This document shows positions 1 through 7,333 of a stretch of DNA of 35,886 nt, piece after piece. Position 1 is the stretch's first letter. Every line of letters starts with the position of its first letter. Under the pieces are notes generated by a model. The model was not told the DNA's origin and searched no databases. It worked only from the letters and a program-made list of their open reading frames with translations. Location of the stretch: the NCBI RefSeq assembly GCF_001705665.1, contig NZ_MDHA01000062.1, positions 1-35,886 of the forward strand. Direction: 5' to 3'. This DNA comes from Thioclava sp. SK-1 (GTDB taxonomy: Bacteria; Pseudomonadota; Alphaproteobacteria; Rhodobacterales; Rhodobacteraceae). The position numbers and the translations under genes were made by a program.

Positions 1-151
1 TGTCACGCAATGCCCAGCGTCGAATGACACTCAAAAATCCCATGTCGATCACTCCAAATCCCCCCAACCAAAACCGTCGGGGACGTGTGTTCACATGGGT
101 CAATTCTCAGTGACAATTTATGGGGCTACCGGGTCAGTTCTCAGTGACAAT
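1..151. mobile_element. Terminal end of an IS21-family-like insertion sequence (partial)
   Basis: Two 21-base direct repeats differing at one position lie at 97-117 and 131-151 (core CTCAGTGACAAT preceded by GGGTCA), 34 bases apart. Read on the minus strand they begin TGTCACTGAG, a layout typical of the multiple terminal repeats of IS21-family elements (istA/istB). A short open frame from base 3 to a stop at 111-113 could be the tail of a transposition gene, but I do not recognise it. The body of the element lies outside the window. The kinase gene to the right ends only 19 bases after the last repeat. The family call comes from repeat layout and resemblance, not from a transposase. Confidence 0.6.
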
Positions 152-169
152 CAACAGTTTTGGGCGTTT

Positions 170-1912
170 TCAAGGGCGCAATGCCTTGGTCATCGCGACC
201 AGAATCAGATGCGCCGAGGCCGCGCCGGGATCCACATGCCCGATGGAGCGCAGACCCAACTTCGCCGACCGCCCGCGTCGGCTTTCGATATCGGCAGTGT
301 AATCGCGCCCGTTCTTCGCGCCCAGACTTGCGGCCTCAAGACAGGCCAGCACATCTTTGCCCGCCTGCAATGCCTCGCGGGCTTTGGCCACGGCAGGCAC
401 CCATGCATCGATCATGGTCTTATCCCCGACCTGGGCGCCGCCGCGGGATTGGATACCGGTGCACAGCCCCTCAAGCCAAGCGACGATGGCGGTGGCATTC
501 AGGTTGCGCCGATCTGCGACGGCCTCACCTGCCTTGCGAAACGCCGAGGCATATAGCGGGCCAGAGGATGCGCCCACCGCATCCAAAAACGCCTTGGCCA
601 TATCCGCGCTGATCTGGCTGATCGTTTGATCGTCAGGTCCATGAAGGGTCGCGCGCACCGCGGTCCAGCCAATATCCATCGTCACCCCATGGTCACCATC
701 CCCAATCACCCCATCCAACTGCGACAGCCAGTCACGATTGCTATGGATGGCCTGCGCCACATCATCCATCATTTGCCGGAAAATTTGCGGTGTCACCGGG
801 CCGTCCTGTGCCAAAGGCACATCGGATTTTTCCGGTGCGGTGCCGCTTGTGGCGTGGGTTCGCTTGGTCAGGACACCGCTGGGCGGCAAGGCCCCGCCCA
901 CGGTCAGTGCAGGGGTTTTGCAAGGCATATCCAACAGGGCTTTCAGATCCGGATCCAGCTTGAGCAACGTGACAGAGGCGCCAGCCATTTCCAGCGATGT
1001 GCAATATTCCCCGACCCAACTGTGGTGAATCGTGATCTGTCGCTGATCCAATAGCTGCGCTACCCGGCGGTGGATCAGATACAGTTCCAACTGGCTGGTG
1101 GCACCAAGGCCGTTTACCAGAACTGCGACTTCCTGCCCTGCTTGCAGGTCCATATCGGCGAAAATCGCGTCCATCAGTTCATCTGTGACCTGATCAGCGG
1201 TATCCAACGGTCCACGCCGCATTCCTGGCTCGCCATGAATGCCCATGCCGATTTCCATCTCGGTCGGGCCCAGATCAAAATTGGGATGGCCGGTTTGTGG
1301 CAGCGAACATGGGCTGAGTGCCACGCCCATGGACCGGCAATTGTCGTTGGCATGGCGGGCGGCACGGTAGCAGCCGTCCAGATCGCGGCCATCCTCTGCC
1401 GCAGCCCCGGCAATTTTGAATACGAAGAAATCCCCAGCAATTCCGCGCCGCTCTGGTTCGCGCCCTTTGGGCGCCGAGGCAACGTCATCACAGACCTGAA
1501 CTGAGCGGGCCGGAATACCAAGATCAGCGCATTCCTCTGCCGCCATGTCGAAATTCATTACATCGCCGGTGTAATTGCCATAAAGGAACATCACGCCCGC
1601 GCCACCATCCACGGCCCGCGCCGCATCCATGATATGTTCGGGCGAGGGGGAGGCAAACACATTTCCGACCGCCGCCGCATCCGCCAGCCCGCGCCCGACA
1701 TAGCCCGCAAAAGCGGGTTCATGGCCCGAGCCACCACCGATAACGATGCCGACCTTGCCATCGCGCGGCCCGTCCTTAGCGACAATTGCGCGCTGTGTAG
1801 CGCCATCGGCGCGCAGCAGATCGGGATGGGCTGCAAGCATGCCTTCGATGGCCTGCGCGATGATGTCTTGGGGTGCATTGATCAGTTTCTTGGTGCGAAT
1901 AATCTGTGTCAT
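170..1912 (-). CDS. dhaKL: Fused DhaK-DhaL dihydroxyacetone/ketose kinase
   Basis: ATP-dependent kinase of the dihydroxyacetone kinase family, about 580 residues, cytoplasmic. The DhaK domain spans about residues 1-335: GSGHEP at 61-66, the substrate-contact Asp in GDV at 117, and GIHGEPG at 224-230, whose His226 is the residue that covalently holds the ketose in this family. After a linker, the DhaL domain (about 370-580) carries the Mg-ATP motif GDGDHG at 404-409. The fused form implies ATP rather than PEP as phosphate donor. The start at 1912 is one base after the stop of the upstream isomerase gene and matches the usual DhaK N-terminus; a longer frame to 1960 would overlap that gene. The product could be dihydroxyacetone kinase, or an erythrulose kinase like the DhaK-family enzymes of tetritol pathways; the sequence alone cannot decide. 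The 3' end lies against an IS end. Confidence 0.9.
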   Translation of the reverse strand: MTQIIRTKKLINAPQDIIAQAIEGMLAAHPDLLRADGATQRAIVAKDGPRDGKVGIVIGGGSGHEPAFAGYVGRGLADAAAVGNVFASPSPEHIMDAARAVDGGAGVMFLYGNYTGDVMNFDMAAEECADLGIPARSVQVCDDVASAPKGREPERRGIAGDFFVFKIAGAAAEDGRDLDGCYRAARHANDNCRSMGVALSPCSLPQTGHPNFDLGPTEMEIGMGIHGEPGMRRGPLDTADQVTDELMDAIFADMDLQAGQEVAVLVNGLGATSQLELYLIHRRVAQLLDQRQITIHHSWVGEYCTSLEMAGASVTLLKLDPDLKALLDMPCKTPALTVGGALPPSGVLTKRTHATSGTAPEKSDVPLAQDGPVTPQIFRQMMDDVAQAIHSNRDWLSQLDGVIGDGDHGVTMDIGWTAVRATLHGPDDQTISQISADMAKAFLDAVGASSGPLYASAFRKAGEAVADRRNLNATAIVAWLEGLCTGIQSRGGAQVGDKTMIDAWVPAVAKAREALQAGKDVLACLEAASLGAKNGRDYTADIESRRGRSAKLGLRSIGHVDPGAASAHLILVAMTKALRP

Positions 1913-1913
1913 C

Positions 1914-2732
1914 TTATCGTCCCGCCACAAAGACCTGCGCCGCAGCGACAGTCTGTTCAATCCAAGGCTGTTCTTTGGCGATTGCGTCTTGCAATGTCGC
2001 GCCCTCCAACATCAGCCAATGTTCCAAGATCACGCTCATATCCGGTGGGCAGTGCTGCAACTGCGCTAGGATCCATGCGATGGGCGCGCGTCCGGTGCCC
2101 AGCGGCACACCATGAATGCGAAACCCAACGCCATAGGGGTCTGGGGTGATCTCATAATCCTTTAGGTGCAGGTTGATCGTCCACGGGGCCAACAGGCGCA
2201 CGGTGTCTTCGGGCCATTCATTGGCACAGATGGAATTGGCCACATCAAGACAAACACCCAGATGATCGTCATCCACTTCGGTCAGCAGTTCGACCATACG
2301 CGGGCTGGGATAATTGAAATGGTTCTCAATCGCGATTTTCATACCCGCATCACGGGCGCGCTGCACACGCGGAAGCAATTGCTGCGCCAGATCGCGCACA
2401 GAGATATGGCCATCGGCCTCATCCAGGGCCACGCGCATGATCTTCGCCCCGATACGCTGACCTATCCCGATATAGCGGTCGACTTCTTGCGCGTCGAAAC
2501 ACTGCGTTCCCAGTTCCAGTGTCAGGCCCTTTTCACGGGCTCTCTCATACAATGCTTCATGCTGCGCAGGGGTGTAGCGGTCCAGCGGCATATTGTCGGC
2601 ATATTGCACAACCTGCAGACCAAGCGCAGAAGCGCGGTCCAAAAGATCGAACGCATCCAATGGCTTGTCCGGGTGCTGATCCTTAATCCCGATCGACCAG
2701 CGATAGGCATAACTGCCCAATCCTAGTTTCAT
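1914..2732 (-). CDS. TIM-barrel sugar (phosphate) isomerase/epimerase
   Basis: 272-residue protein of the xylose-isomerase-like TIM-barrel (AP endonuclease 2) superfamily. These enzymes use a divalent metal to isomerise or epimerise sugars and sugar phosphates. Barrel-strand motifs that normally supply metal ligands are visible: IAIENHFN, GVCLDVANS, NLHLKDY and HGVPLGTGR, with the Glu, Asp and His residues in place. The start ATG at 2732 is preceded by a GGGAGG ribosome-binding site. It is first in a two-gene operon with the DhaK-DhaL kinase, separated by one base, so it probably presents or removes that kinase's substrate. It is distinct from the EryC-like isomerase at 17684. The exact substrate is unknown; a tetrulose, apulose or other short ketose is an inference from context. 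Confidence 0.75.
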   Translation of the reverse strand: MKLGLGSYAYRWSIGIKDQHPDKPLDAFDLLDRASALGLQVVQYADNMPLDRYTPAQHEALYERAREKGLTLELGTQCFDAQEVDRYIGIGQRIGAKIMRVALDEADGHISVRDLAQQLLPRVQRARDAGMKIAIENHFNYPSPRMVELLTEVDDDHLGVCLDVANSICANEWPEDTVRLLAPWTINLHLKDYEITPDPYGVGFRIHGVPLGTGRAPIAWILAQLQHCPPDMSVILEHWLMLEGATLQDAIAKEQPWIEQTVAAAQVFVAGR

Positions 2733-2958
2733 AATATCCTCCCGTTTCTTCCCGCGACGGCCGCTTTCATGCGCCTGTCACGGTGCTCCTGCCTTTTTGC
2801 TTAGCGGGGAAATCCAAACCACGACATCGAAACTGACTGTAAATTTGTGAAGAAATACTTCACGAAACTTTAAGCTTCCTTTCTTGTTTTGAAGGGTAGG
2901 GGTTTGCAATTGTCGGTGCAGATCGCGGCTGAGGAGGACCGGCCGCAAGGGAGGATCT
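2733..2958. promoter_or_regulatory. Divergent promoter region with a perfect palindrome
   Basis: 226 bases separate the isomerase-kinase operon from the split-transketolase operon. They include an AT-rich stretch near 2840-2885. A perfect inverted repeat, GTGAAG-N5-CTTCAC, occupies 2847-2863 and looks like an operator for a dimeric regulator able to control both directions. The only regulator nearby without an obvious target is the LysR protein at 8657-9688, so it is a candidate; that link is inference. GGGAGG-type ribosome-binding sites end the region on both sides. Confidence 0.6.
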
Positions 2959-3810
2959 ATGCCACAAATTACCGCTGACGCGCGGTCGAACATGTCTTTG
3001 GCACGTCGTGCCTGGGGTATTCGCCGCAAGGCCTTGCAAATGGGCGAGGTGCAAGGACAAGGCTATGTTGGACAGGCGCTGGGTGTGGCTGATGTTCTGG
3101 CCGTGTCCTATTTTCACGCGATGCGGTTTCAGCCCGAAGATCCCGAATGGGACGGGCGTGACCGCTTCTTGCTCTCCATTGGGCACTATGCCATCGCGTT
3201 ATATGCGGCGCTGATCGAAGCGGGAATTTTGCCGGAAAATGAGATTAACACCTATGGGATGGACGATTCCCGCATGCCAATGTCTGGTATGGCGTCTTAC
3301 ACCCCGGGGATGGAAATCACAGGCGGCTCGTTGGGGCATGGTTTGGGCATCGCGGTGGGCATGGCATTGGGCTTACGTGCCAAGGGCGGTGATCAATTCG
3401 TTTATAACCTGATGTCAGATGGGGAGCTGGGCGAGGGCTCTACCTGGGAGGCCGTGATGTCGGCCACACAGCATCAGCTGTCGAACCTGATCTGCATTGT
3501 GGATTTCAACAATCAACAGGCCGATGGGCCAAGCCGCGACGCGCTGGCTGTTGGCCCCGAAGCGCCGAAGTGGCGCGCCTTTGGCTGGCACGCGCAAGAG
3601 GTGGACGGCAATGACCTGACCGCGCTGACCGCTGCATTTGATGCCGCACGTTGTGATCAGGGCGCCCGACCGCGGGTGATTATCTGCAACACCAAAATGT
3701 GCAAAGGCATTCCGTTTCTGGAACGCCGGGAGATGACGCATTTCGTGCGTGTCGACCCTGATGAATGGGCGCGCGCCCTGACCATTTTGGATGAGGAGAT
3801 GCCGCTATGA
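2959..3810 (+). CDS. Split transketolase, N-terminal (TPP-binding) subunit
   Basis: 283 residues, equal to the N-terminal third of full-length transketolase. Together with the next gene it should form a thiamine-diphosphate enzyme moving a two-carbon ketol unit from a ketose to an aldose. Visible are SIGH with His76, the glycine-rich TGGSLGHGLG at 122-131, and the TPP/Mg motif SDGE (153-156) running to NN at 184-185; the first motif Gly is Ser here. A GGGAGG site lies just before the ATG. The stop overlaps the next start by four bases (ATGA), so the two subunits are translationally coupled. It is separate from the complete transketolase at 21804-23831, which suggests a specialised donor substrate rather than housekeeping. 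Relatives of this split type are used for ordinary pentose phosphates and for apulose-4-phosphate. Confidence 0.88.
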   Translation: MPQITADARSNMSLARRAWGIRRKALQMGEVQGQGYVGQALGVADVLAVSYFHAMRFQPEDPEWDGRDRFLLSIGHYAIALYAALIEAGILPENEINTYGMDDSRMPMSGMASYTPGMEITGGSLGHGLGIAVGMALGLRAKGGDQFVYNLMSDGELGEGSTWEAVMSATQHQLSNLICIVDFNNQQADGPSRDALAVGPEAPKWRAFGWHAQEVDGNDLTALTAAFDAARCDQGARPRVIICNTKMCKGIPFLERREMTHFVRVDPDEWARALTILDEEMPL

Positions 3811-4835
3811 CCGCCGCTGCACGTGCCCGCAAATATACCCCCCGCACCGCGCCCGAAACCAAAGTGGCCACCAGTGCGATGATCGCATCTTTGGCCGCCG
3901 AAGGTTACGACACTGTCTCGGCCCCGTTTGGGCATGCGCTCGTCGCAGCAGCAAAGACAGACAGCCGGATCGTTGGCCTTACGGCGGATCTGGCCAAATA
4001 CACCGATCTACATGTGTTCGCGCAGGCCTATCCGGATCGGTTCTATCAAATGGGTATGGCAGAGCAATTGCTGATGTCTGCATCGGCTGGTTTGGCGCAT
4101 GAGGGGTTTATTCCCTTTGCGACGACCTACGCCGTGTTTGCCTCTCGCCGGGCCTATGATTTCATTTGTATGGCAATTGCCGAAGAAAACCTGCCGGTTA
4201 AGATCATCTGCGGCCTACCGGGGCTGACGACGGGCTATGGGCCCAGCCATCAGGCAACGGAGGATCTGGCGATTTTCCGCGGCTTGCCCAATCTGACGAT
4301 TTTGGATCCATGCGATGCGACGGATATGGCGCAGATGGTGCCGGCAATGGTGGCCCATGACGGGCCAGTCTATGCGCGGCTGCTGCGGGGCAAAGTGCCT
4401 TCGGTTCTGACCCGTTACAAGCCGGATTATCAGTTTAAGCTAGGCCGTGCCCAGATGATCCGCGACGGCAGTGATGTGCTGGTTGTGTCCTCTGGCATTA
4501 TGACGATGCGCGCCTTGGATGCGGCCGAGCTGTTGGCGGCAGATGGGGTCGATGTCGGTGTGCTGCATGTGCCCACGATCAAGCCGTTAGACACGCAGAC
4601 GATCTTGGAGCAGGCCGCAAAGGGGCGGCTGCTGGTCACGGCGGAGAACCATTCCGAAATCGGGGGGCTGGGCGAAGCCGTGGCACGTTGTTTGCTGCAC
4701 GCCGGTGTCACCCCGACCTATCGCCAAATCGCGCTGCCCGACGCGTTCCTAGAGGCCGGGGCGCTGCCCACATTGCACAAGATGTATGGCTTGGACACCG
4801 CAAGCATCGCGCAAAAAATTCGTGGCTGGCTATAG
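3807..4835 (+). CDS. Split transketolase, C-terminal (pyrimidine-binding) subunit
   Basis: 342 residues covering the central pyrimidine-binding and C-terminal domains of transketolase. The catalytic Glu that activates TPP is Glu86 in GMAEQ. GPSHQATEDLA (146-155) and the basic RLLRGKVP segment match the substrate-channel region of the family; the basic segment resembles the Arg that contacts sugar phosphate in full-length enzymes, so a phosphorylated acceptor is plausible. The start overlaps the upstream stop as ATGA. A 40-base gap leads to the SDR gene, so the operon probably runs on into SDR-dctPQM. The N-terminal 30 residues before the first domain are slightly long and rich in Ala and Arg. 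Transketolase chemistry is secure; the substrates are not. Confidence 0.88.
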   Translation: MTAAARARKYTPRTAPETKVATSAMIASLAAEGYDTVSAPFGHALVAAAKTDSRIVGLTADLAKYTDLHVFAQAYPDRFYQMGMAEQLLMSASAGLAHEGFIPFATTYAVFASRRAYDFICMAIAEENLPVKIICGLPGLTTGYGPSHQATEDLAIFRGLPNLTILDPCDATDMAQMVPAMVAHDGPVYARLLRGKVPSVLTRYKPDYQFKLGRAQMIRDGSDVLVVSSGIMTMRALDAAELLAADGVDVGVLHVPTIKPLDTQTILEQAAKGRLLVTAENHSEIGGLGEAVARCLLHAGVTPTYRQIALPDAFLEAGALPTLHKMYGLDTASIAQKIRGWL

Positions 4836-4875
4836 GCCGCCCGATGTCACGACATGACAGTTTGAAAGGATGAGA

Positions 4876-5631
4876 ATGGGACTGCTTGAGGGAAAATATG
4901 CCGTTATCACGGGCGCTGCCGGCCCGCGTGGACTGGGCAAAGCCACCGCAGTGATGTTTGCCCAGCACGGGGCGCGCGTGGCGATCCTGGATCTGGATGA
5001 AGGCCAAGCCAAGGCGGCAGCTGCGGATCTGCCCGGATCGGGCCATGTCGGTCTGGCCTGTGATGTCACCGATAAATCCGCGTGCCAGACGGCGGCAGAT
5101 GCTGTGATCGCACAATGGGGCGCAGTGGATATTTTGGTCAACAATGCCGGGATCACCCAGCCGTTAAAGATCATGGAGATCATGCCCGAAAACTATGATG
5201 CGGTGACAGATGTGAACCTGCGCGGCACGCTATATATGACGCAGGCACTGATCCCGCATTGGCGCGCGCGCCAGACCGGGGCTGTGGTCAACCTGTCGTC
5301 TGTTTCCGCGCAGCGCGGGGGCGGCATCTTTGGTGGGCCGCATTATTCTGCCGCCAAGGCGGGAATTCTGGGCCTGACCAAGGCAATGGCACGTGAACTG
5401 GCCCCTGATGGCGTGCGCGTCAACGCGATTTGCCCGGGCTTCATCGCCACAGATATCACCGCTGGGAAACTGACACCACAGATGCGCGAAACCGTGTTGG
5501 AAGGGATCCCGATGGGCCGGGCGGGCACGGCAGATGATGTTGCAGGATGCGCGTTGTTTTTGGCTTCTGACCTGTCGTCCTATTGCACAGGATCCGAGGT
5601 CGATGTGAATGGCGGCTCGCTTATCCATTAA
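4876..5631 (+). CDS. Short-chain dehydrogenase/reductase (SDR), probable polyol/ketose dehydrogenase
   Basis: Classical SDR of 251 residues. The Rossmann motif TGAAGPRGLG is at 12-21, Asp39 at the end of the second strand favours NAD(H), NNAG is at 89-92, and the catalytic Ser144, Tyr157 and Lys161 are all present. The C-terminal GSEVDVNGG is usual for the family. The ATG at 4876 is preferred because GAAAGG lies six bases upstream; an ATG at 4870 would sit directly on that site. It lies between the split transketolase and the TRAP transporter, so it probably oxidises the imported polyol to a ketose. SDR D-threitol dehydrogenases are a relevant precedent for a tetritol substrate, but this assignment is inference. 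Confidence 0.85.
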   Translation: MGLLEGKYAVITGAAGPRGLGKATAVMFAQHGARVAILDLDEGQAKAAAADLPGSGHVGLACDVTDKSACQTAADAVIAQWGAVDILVNNAGITQPLKIMEIMPENYDAVTDVNLRGTLYMTQALIPHWRARQTGAVVNLSSVSAQRGGGIFGGPHYSAAKAGILGLTKAMARELAPDGVRVNAICPGFIATDITAGKLTPQMRETVLEGIPMGRAGTADDVAGCALFLASDLSSYCTGSEVDVNGGSLIH

Positions 5632-5712
5632 GCGCTGCCCTAGGGGCTGTTCGCGGTTGAACCCTGTGGGCAGCCAGTTAAACCTTTGATCCATAGGTGC
5701 GGATCGGGGATA

Positions 5713-5749
5713 CGTCAGAGCAACTGACGGGGCGGCGAGGAGGCCGCCC
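5713..5749 (+). promoter_or_regulatory. Tandem intercistronic hairpins before dctP
   Basis: Two adjacent inverted repeats lie in the 139-base gap between the SDR gene and dctP: CGTCAG-N5-CTGACG at 5713-5729 and GGGCGGC-N6-GCCGCCC at 5730-5749. There is no T-run, so these are more likely to be mRNA processing or stabilising structures that raise expression of the periplasmic binding protein than a full terminator. The dctP ribosome-binding site AAGGGAGAG follows directly. A separate dctP promoter in this gap cannot be excluded. Confidence 0.5.
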
Positions 5750-5770
5750 GATCATAAGGGAGAGAGACGA

Positions 5771-6745
5771 ATGCATAAATTGATGACGCTTGCGCTGCTG
5801 GGCGCGACCGCGATGTCCGTGGCCATTCCCGCCGTCGCCGAAGAGGTGATCTTTGCCCATGGCGCGAATCCGGGCAATCCACGCTATGTTGCGGCGGAAA
5901 AATGGGCTGAGCTGTTCACCCAATGCACCGGCGGTGCCGATAGCGTGAATGTCGCGCCGTCCTCCACGATGGGCGATGATGCGGAAATGCTGACCTCTGC
6001 CGCAGGGGGTGTGATCCAGGTTACGGCCAATAGCCAGGGGCCAATGGCGCAGATCGTGCCTGAAATTGGCCTTCTGGGTTTGCCGTTCTTGTTCAAGGAT
6101 CTTCCCACCGCATGGGAAGTATTGGATGGCCCGGTGGGTCAAACCCTTGATGAAGATGCGCAAAATGCGGGTCTTAAAATACTGGGATTTTGGGACAATG
6201 GCATTCGTAACGCCACCACCACCAGTAAATTCGTGACCGAGCCTGCCGATCTGAAGGGGTTAAAAATCCGCACACCACCGGATCAGATGACAATTGACAT
6301 CTTCAGCGCGCTTGGCGCCTCACCTGCGCCATTGGCATGGTCGGAACTGCCTTCGGCGCTGCAATCGGGGGTATTTGACGGGCAAGAAAACCCGCTGACC
6401 AATATCAACTCGGCCAAGCTACAAGAAATCACCCCATATATCACCATGACGGGTCATAAATATGAAAGCACCCCGATCGTGGCCAGCCTGATGTGGTGGC
6501 AGGGTCTGGATGAGGCAACGCAGGGCTGCGCATTAGAAGCCACGGCACAGGCCGGAAAAATGCAACGCCAAATGTCATTGCAGGCTGATCAAGAGCTGCG
6601 CCCGGTCATGGAGGCCGATGGGGCAAAATTCGCGGATGCCGACCGCGATGCCTATATAAAGGCGACGATGCCGGTCTATGACAAATATGCCGAGACCTTC
6701 CCCGATCTGGTGTCCGATCTAAAAAAAGCAGCAGGGCTGCAATGA
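5771..6745 (+). CDS. dctP: TRAP transporter periplasmic substrate-binding protein (DctP family)
   Basis: 324 residues with a clear Sec signal peptide (Met-His-Lys start, hydrophobic stretch, cleavage near AVA-EE at about 23). It captures substrate in the periplasm for the DctQM permease. The family signature LKGLKIRTP is present with Arg167, the conserved residue that in most characterised DctP proteins pairs with a ligand carboxylate. NPLTNI and the C-terminal helices are also typical. AAGGGAGAG precedes the ATG, and the stop overlaps dctQ by four bases. The surrounding enzymes look like neutral polyol/ketose enzymes, so the conserved Arg leaves open a sugar-acid ligand. The symbol denotes the family, not dicarboxylate transport. 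Confidence 0.9.
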   Translation: MHKLMTLALLGATAMSVAIPAVAEEVIFAHGANPGNPRYVAAEKWAELFTQCTGGADSVNVAPSSTMGDDAEMLTSAAGGVIQVTANSQGPMAQIVPEIGLLGLPFLFKDLPTAWEVLDGPVGQTLDEDAQNAGLKILGFWDNGIRNATTTSKFVTEPADLKGLKIRTPPDQMTIDIFSALGASPAPLAWSELPSALQSGVFDGQENPLTNINSAKLQEITPYITMTGHKYESTPIVASLMWWQGLDEATQGCALEATAQAGKMQRQMSLQADQELRPVMEADGAKFADADRDAYIKATMPVYDKYAETFPDLVSDLKKAAGLQ

Positions 6746-7320
6746 ACGCGACCCAACAGACCAGCATGACTGGTTCATCCAATGCGAAGGGGCGGCAACG
6801 CCCCTTCCTGTCGCTGGCGCGTGGGGCAATCGCGCTGCTGGAATGGTCAGGGAAACTGATCGCAGCCGCGGCACTGGTCACATTGTTCATTGCGCTTTTG
6901 ATCAATGTTTTGCTGCGCTACACGATGGGAACCGGCCTGCCTTGGGCCTATGAAGTTCATGCGGTTTTGCTGCCGTGGCTGGTGGCAGGCGGGATCGTCA
7001 TTGCCTCAGCCCGGGCGCGCAATATCGCGATTACTTTGCTGCCGGAAATGACCGGGGCGGGAACGCGGCGTATGCTGATCTTATTCATCGAAGTGGCGAT
7101 CGTCGTCATTTCCCTGTCGGTGCTGTGGTCCAGCCAGCCGATCTTACGGGCATCGACATTTCAAACCCTGTCGACGCTGGGGGTCAAGGCGATCTGGGGT
7201 TATTCCAGCATGGTTTATGCCTTTGCGGCAATGGCGGTGATCGCTGTGCTTGATATCGTGCTGGTGCTTGGGGGGCTGTCGCTGGGCGACACGGACCCGG
7301 CACATGCCAGCCTAAGCTGA
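6742..7320 (+). CDS. dctQ: TRAP transporter small permease (DctQ family)
   Basis: 192-residue inner-membrane protein with four hydrophobic segments, the expected DctQ topology. A polar N-terminal tail of about 35 residues precedes the first segment, slightly longer than usual. NVLLRYTMGTGLPWAYE after the first segment is the typical DctQ motif. The start overlaps dctP as ATGA, which couples translation, and the stop is 13 bases before dctM. It bridges the large permease and supports sodium-driven uptake of the ligand delivered by the upstream binding protein. Confidence 0.88.
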   Translation: MNATQQTSMTGSSNAKGRQRPFLSLARGAIALLEWSGKLIAAAALVTLFIALLINVLLRYTMGTGLPWAYEVHAVLLPWLVAGGIVIASARARNIAITLLPEMTGAGTRRMLILFIEVAIVVISLSVLWSSQPILRASTFQTLSTLGVKAIWGYSSMVYAFAAMAVIAVLDIVLVLGGLSLGDTDPAHASLS

Positions 7321-7333
7321 GGGAAAGGTTGCA

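Noticed and set aside
95-556. Plus-strand reading frames across the IS end and the DhaKL gene
   Set aside because: They are antisense shadows of the DhaL domain, with no family features.
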